A stretch of DNA of 7,477 bases from Acidobacteriota bacterium (GTDB lineage Bacteria > Acidobacteriota > Vicinamibacteria > Vicinamibacterales > Vicinamibacteraceae): positions 1 to 7,477 of the forward strand of contig JACDAO010000606.1 of NCBI GenBank assembly GCA_013695405.1, read 5' to 3'. Of this stretch, positions 6,848 to 7,477 are shown piece after piece. Each line of letters begins with the position of its first letter. Within the stretch, counting starts at the first letter, position 1. The notes below the pieces were generated by a model that saw only the letters and a program-made list of their open reading frames with translations, was not told where the DNA came from and did no database searches. A program made the position numbers and the translations under genes.

Positions 6848-7165
6848 CTACTGCTCGGCCTCCACCGTCCGGGCATTCTGTTCGCACCAGGTGTCGGCGG
6901 CCTGCTTGGTGCGGGTCGCACAGTCCTGCGCATCGGCACCGTAGACATCCGAGACGATGTCGCCGAGGGCGGCAGTGGCCCCGGTGTCGCGATGCCGCCG
7001 GGTCACGCCGGCGATCCGGCCGACGTTGTTGAAGTGCCCCGCCAGCAGGGGAATCCGCTCGATCTGCAGTTCCCCTTCGAAATGGAAATCGCGCACGTAG
7101 AGGCGGAACGGCCGGCGCCGCGGCGCCGTGCTCTCGTCGTCTTCGGGTGGCTTGGCTGGCTTCAT
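6848..7165 (-). CDS. Small orphan protein of unknown function (105 aa)
   Basis: From the ATG at 7165 this encodes 105 residues; I do not recognise the family. The N-terminal about 20 residues are polar, Pro/Glu/Arg-rich and probably disordered. The core (about 20-76) contains RRRPFRLYVRDFHFEGELQI (17-36) and LLAGHFNNVGRIAGVTRRHR (40-59), predicted by eye as mixed beta/alpha. The C-terminal part is helical with two cysteines (Cys82, Cys94). There is no signal peptide or membrane helix, so it is probably cytosolic. Codon choice is strongly G/C-ending, as in the neighbours, which supports real coding. A partial GAAG Shine-Dalgarno lies about 5 bases before the ATG. A TTG start at 7228 would add 21 residues that look like translated leader; I prefer the ATG. 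It is followed 78 bases later by a terminator-like hairpin, suggesting its own transcript. It is separated from the gene to its right by 168 non-coding bases. Confidence 0.7.
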   Translation of the reverse strand: MKPAKPPEDDESTAPRRRPFRLYVRDFHFEGELQIERIPLLAGHFNNVGRIAGVTRRHRDTGATAALGDIVSDVYGADAQDCATRTKQAADTWCEQNARTVEAEQ

Positions 7166-7193
7166 GAAACTTCGCGCTCGCGTCTGGACGAAC

Positions 7194-7199
7194 AGGGTA
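7194..7199 (-). promoter_or_regulatory. Possible -10 element for the 105-residue gene
   Basis: The - strand reads GGCTACCCTG here, giving TACCCT, which keeps the TAnnnT core of a sigma70-type -10 box. A start of transcription about 7 bases downstream would leave a leader of about 22 bases before the ATG at 7165. No convincing -35 is seen at 16-18 bases upstream, so this is weak. Confidence 0.22.
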
Positions 7200-7333
7200 G
7201 CCGAGATTGCCAGCGCGGCGCGGGCCAACGTGTCGACGACCGGGCGTCAGTGCCGGCGAACGCGAAGCCGACGCGGCGGCACGTGCGGGTCGACGGGGTT
7301 GGGCAACACCGGAGACCGGCCGGCACGCGGCGG

Positions 7334-7477
7334 TCAGGCGGGTGGAGGGTCGTCGTCGGCACGCTCCGGCGACGCGGCCGATGGCCGCACCGCCGTTTCT
7401 CGTCCGGCCACCTGCACCAAGGCGATGGCCCGGTCGACCTGGACCTCGGTTGCCAAGCCGTCGCCGCGGGTCAGGAC
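7334..7477 (-). CDS. C-terminal fragment of an unidentified protein
   Basis: The - strand frame entering at the right edge is open for 47 codons and stops with TGA (plus strand tca at 7334-7336). It reads VLTRGDGLATEVQVDRAIAL (1-20), VQVAGRETAVRPSAA and an acidic/proline tail SPERADDDPPPA. The beta-strand-like start, the natural-looking acidic end and the G/C-ending codons make it a likely gene end. The LTRGD and the hydrophobic pattern after it weakly recall the RGD segment of S24/S26 signal-peptidase-like proteins, but 47 residues are too few to name it. Confidence 0.6.
   Translation of the reverse strand, partial: VLTRGDGLATEVQVDRAIALVQVAGRETAVRPSAASPERADDDPPPA

Noticed and set aside
6706..6948. 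81-residue N-terminal extension of the kinase
   Set aside because: Arg/Pro/Ser-rich, overlaps the small gene in a different frame and runs through a terminator-like hairpin; the region reads as non-coding for this frame.
7166..7228. 21-residue extension of the small orphan protein from a TTG
   Set aside because: Rare start codon, no Shine-Dalgarno, and it would include the possible -10 element; the internal ATG at 7165 has a partial GAAG ribosome site.
7166..7333. GC-rich inverted words (e.g. CCGG-TCT-CCGG) considered as a terminator for the right-edge gene
   Set aside because: Stems are only 4 bp and no T-run follows; such words are expected by chance at this base composition.
7162..7362. 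66-codon open frame on the - strand
   Set aside because: Pro/Arg/Cys/Thr-rich, overlaps both the small gene and the end of the right-edge fragment in another frame; no family resemblance.

Overview
The window is GC-rich DNA (about two thirds G+C by eye, with G/C-ending codons in every real gene). It holds four complete or nearly complete genes, one small orphan gene and a gene fragment at the right edge. The codon style, a membrane-anchored Hanks-type Ser/Thr kinase, NTT-like (Npt1/Npt2-type) membrane proteins and the family resemblance of the first gene suggest a soil-type Acidobacteriota, possibly Vicinamibacteria. This is inference from protein style; no rRNA or marker gene is present. I see no mobile element, CRISPR array, tRNA or rRNA.

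Layout. On the + strand, positions 2-1516 hold the 3' part of a gene for a protein whose motif order (acidic helix motif, HDD...N loop, DFG) resembles a protein-kinase or CotH/HipA-like fold. It overlaps by one base (TGATG) with a 460-residue NTT-like 12-helix membrane protein at 1516-2898. On the - strand, read from right to left, come the end of an unidentified gene (7477-7334), a 105-residue orphan protein (7165-6848), a terminator-like hairpin with a T-rich run (6769-6724), a structured leader, a six-helix membrane Ser/Thr kinase (6705-5059) and, 11 bases later, a 741-residue NTT-like protein with a C-terminal HEAT-type repeat domain (5047-2822). The two NTT-like genes converge and overlap tail to tail by 77 bases.

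How the parts may work together. The main pattern is a mirror-image arrangement: each of two convergent transcription units pairs a kinase or kinase-like protein with an NTT-superfamily membrane protein, and the two NTT-like proteins share alignable motifs. One reading is a membrane signalling or transport module in which a kinase controls, or is controlled by, a nucleotide-carrier-like protein, with the HEAT domain as a docking surface. The sequence shows the architecture; the functional link is a hypothesis. The acidic residue that I recall as important in plastid and parasite ATP/ADP carriers appears to be missing from both proteins, so classical ATP/ADP exchange should not be assumed.
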